A DNA stretch of 64,000 nt. Source: Sphingobium boeckii (GTDB lineage: Bacteria > Pseudomonadota > Alphaproteobacteria > Sphingomonadales > Sphingomonadaceae). Positions 63,028 to 64,000 of the stretch are shown in pieces. The translations under genes and the position numbers were made by a program. Below the pieces are notes generated by a model, which had not been told where the DNA came from, made no database searches, and saw nothing but the letters and a program-made list of their open reading frames with translations. Location: the NCBI RefSeq assembly GCF_014199215.1, contig NZ_JACIJC010000005.1, positions 186,001 through 250,000 on the forward strand. The letters run 5' to 3'. The first letter of the stretch is position 1; every line of letters starts with the position of its first letter.

Positions 63028-63408
63028 TTAGCGCAGGCTGTCGATCTCGTTAGCGAGGCTGGTGTTGCGGCTGGTGTAATACAGCTCGACATCAGCCAGG
63101 CGGCGATCGATGTCGCGGAATTTGGAGCGGACATCGCGGGTGGTGCGCGCCGGAGACTGGCGCACGCCCTGCCAGAATTTGGCATCCTCGGGATCGTTAT
63201 ACAGGCCGTAAGGCCTGGGATTGGCCACCCAGGCGGTCGCGACATAAGCGATCAGCGTCCAGGGAAAGCCCCCGAGAAGCGTGAGGAGCACCGCGCCGAC
63301 GCGGACCCAGGTGACATCCACCCCGGTATAATCGGCGATGCCGGAGCAGACGCCCTTCCATTTGGCATTCTGCTTGTCGAGGTAGAAATTGGTGCGGCTT
63401 GCGGACAT
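63028..63408 (-). CDS. pspC: Phage shock protein C
   Basis: A 126-residue protein with the PspC domain (NAKWKGVCSGIADYTGVDVTWVR, then a hydrophobic helix GAVLLTLLGGFPWTLIAYV) and a C-terminal coiled coil. In E. coli, PspC with PspB senses membrane stress and recruits PspA. Start ATG 63408. Confidence 0.93.
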   Translation of the reverse strand: MSASRTNFYLDKQNAKWKGVCSGIADYTGVDVTWVRVGAVLLTLLGGFPWTLIAYVATAWVANPRPYGLYNDPEDAKFWQGVRQSPARTTRDVRSKFRDIDRRLADVELYYTSRNTSLANEIDSLR

Positions 63409-63444
63409 GTCATTCTCTCCCTGCGAGAAAATCGGTGAATGGAA

Positions 63445-63705
63445 TTAGTGGCGGTTGTCGATCCTGGGGGCGGGGGCATTCAGATCCCCCGCTTTCCAGT
63501 TCGGATTGTCGATCGTCATGATCCGCTCGATGGTATTGAGCCGGTCGTCGAGCCGCCGTGCGGTGTCGTGCAGCTCGTCGAGCAGATTTTCATCCTCCCG
63601 CGTGATGCCGCCGGCGCGCTTCCACTGGGTGACATAGTGAAGGATCAGCCAGGGCATTCCGATGAAGATCGAGACGATGGCGATGAGCGGGATCAGATTG
63701 TCCAT
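63445..63705 (-). CDS. pspB: Phage shock protein B
   Basis: An 86-residue protein with one N-terminal helix (IPLIAIVSIFIGMPWLILHYV) and a C-terminal coiled coil (ENLLDELHDTARRLDDRLNTIER), as in PspB. It is 4 bp downstream of pspA and 36 bp upstream of pspC. Start ATG 63705. Confidence 0.93.
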   Translation of the reverse strand: MDNLIPLIAIVSIFIGMPWLILHYVTQWKRAGGITREDENLLDELHDTARRLDDRLNTIERIMTIDNPNWKAGDLNAPAPRIDNRH

Positions 63706-63709
63706 GATC

Positions 63710-64000
63710 TCAGCCCTCCTGGCCGGCGGCCTTGGCCTTCATCGCTGCCAGTTCGGCATCGACCCGCTCATTGGAGCGCAGCTCGGCAATCTCTTCCTCA
63801 AGCGTCTTGCCGGGGGCGCCCAGCGCCAGCGCATCGGCGCGGCCCTCGGCCAGATCGGCGCGGCGTTCGAGCAGTTCGAAGCGCGAGAAAGCGTCTTCCA
63901 CCTTTTGCCCGGCATAGGCTTCGCGGACCTTGGCGCGGTTATGCGCGCTTTCAAGACGGGTCTGGATCGAATTCTGGCGGGCGCGGGCCTCACGCATCTT
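63710..64000 (-). CDS. pspA: Phage shock protein A, C-terminal part
   Basis: The frame is open to the right edge, so only the C-terminal ~96 residues are visible: a long coiled coil (VREAYAGQKVEDAFSRFELLERRADLAEGRADAL is its core, here given by its first and last part) and the charged tail ELRSNERVDAELAAMKAK, typical of PspA. The methionine near 63997 is internal. The sigma-54 promoter that usually drives psp genes should lie beyond the window. Confidence 0.9.
   Translation of the reverse strand, partial: KMREARARQNSIQTRLESAHNRAKVREAYAGQKVEDAFSRFELLERRADLAEGRADALALGAPGKTLEEEIAELRSNERVDAELAAMKAKAAGQEG

Overview
The window is a 64-kb piece of a high-GC alphaproteobacterial chromosome that looks like a sphingomonad (Sphingomonas/Sphingobium-type). 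The reasons are the gene content (ChpT phosphotransferase, PEP-CTERM protein, RpoH-type sigma-32, carboxyspermidine-type polyamine genes, small 4.5S RNA just upstream of dnaX, psp genes with PspB/PspC), frequent GTG/TTG starts, and families of short palindromic repeats common in this group. The genus cannot be settled from the sequence. No tRNA, rRNA, CRISPR array, prophage or transposase gene was recognised.

Layout. 1-7 kb: 3' part of pyrG, an AT-richer FkbM methyltransferase, a Crp/Fnr regulator with a CRP-type operator upstream, a PEP-CTERM protein, lolC-lolD. 7-25 kb: membrane and hypothetical proteins, glutathione peroxidase, dnaE, an acyl-CoA synthetase, a PA0069-type radical SAM protein, moaB/lytic transglycosylase/UDG-like genes on the minus strand, then ETF-QO, a TPR protein and ispE. 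25-31 kb: a strong sigma-54 promoter match with a hairpin leader before an N-formylglutamate amidohydrolase, then ilvD, a lipoprotein-like ORF, nnr and an RlmD/TrmA-type methyltransferase. 31-36 kb: MAPEG protein and a three-gene polyamine operon on the minus strand. 35-43 kb: threonine dehydratase, an alpha/beta hydrolase, two tandem cysteine desulfurase genes with a ferredoxin, a ParDE toxin-antitoxin pair, 4.5S RNA, dnaX-ybaB.

43-50 kb: a small membrane protein whose ribosome-binding site is locked in a hairpin, mtgA, a strikingly AT-rich GT-C-type membrane protein, rpoH, rluD, a JAMM metalloprotease, chpT and a glycoside-hydrolase-like lipoprotein. 50-58 kb: a compact cheA-cheW-cheY-cheB-cheR operon with a CtrA-like box upstream, an EamA transporter, an AmpD-like amidase and rnpB. 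58-64 kb: a CHASE3-type hybrid histidine kinase, YIP1 and J-domain proteins, a thioredoxin-like ferredoxin, sufE, and the phage-shock operon pspA-pspB-pspC plus two extra small membrane genes, with pspA running off the right edge.

The most unusual observations are a member of a palindromic repeat family inserted in frame inside one cysteine desulfurase gene; a sigma-54 promoter with an upstream inverted repeat and a leader hairpin at 25.2-25.4 kb; a 9-bp hairpin that sequesters a Shine-Dalgarno sequence at 42.9 kb; and a set of genes whose natural start codon is missing or non-AUG (ParE, the TPR protein, the lipoprotein before nnr). The remaining genes are ordinary housekeeping loci.
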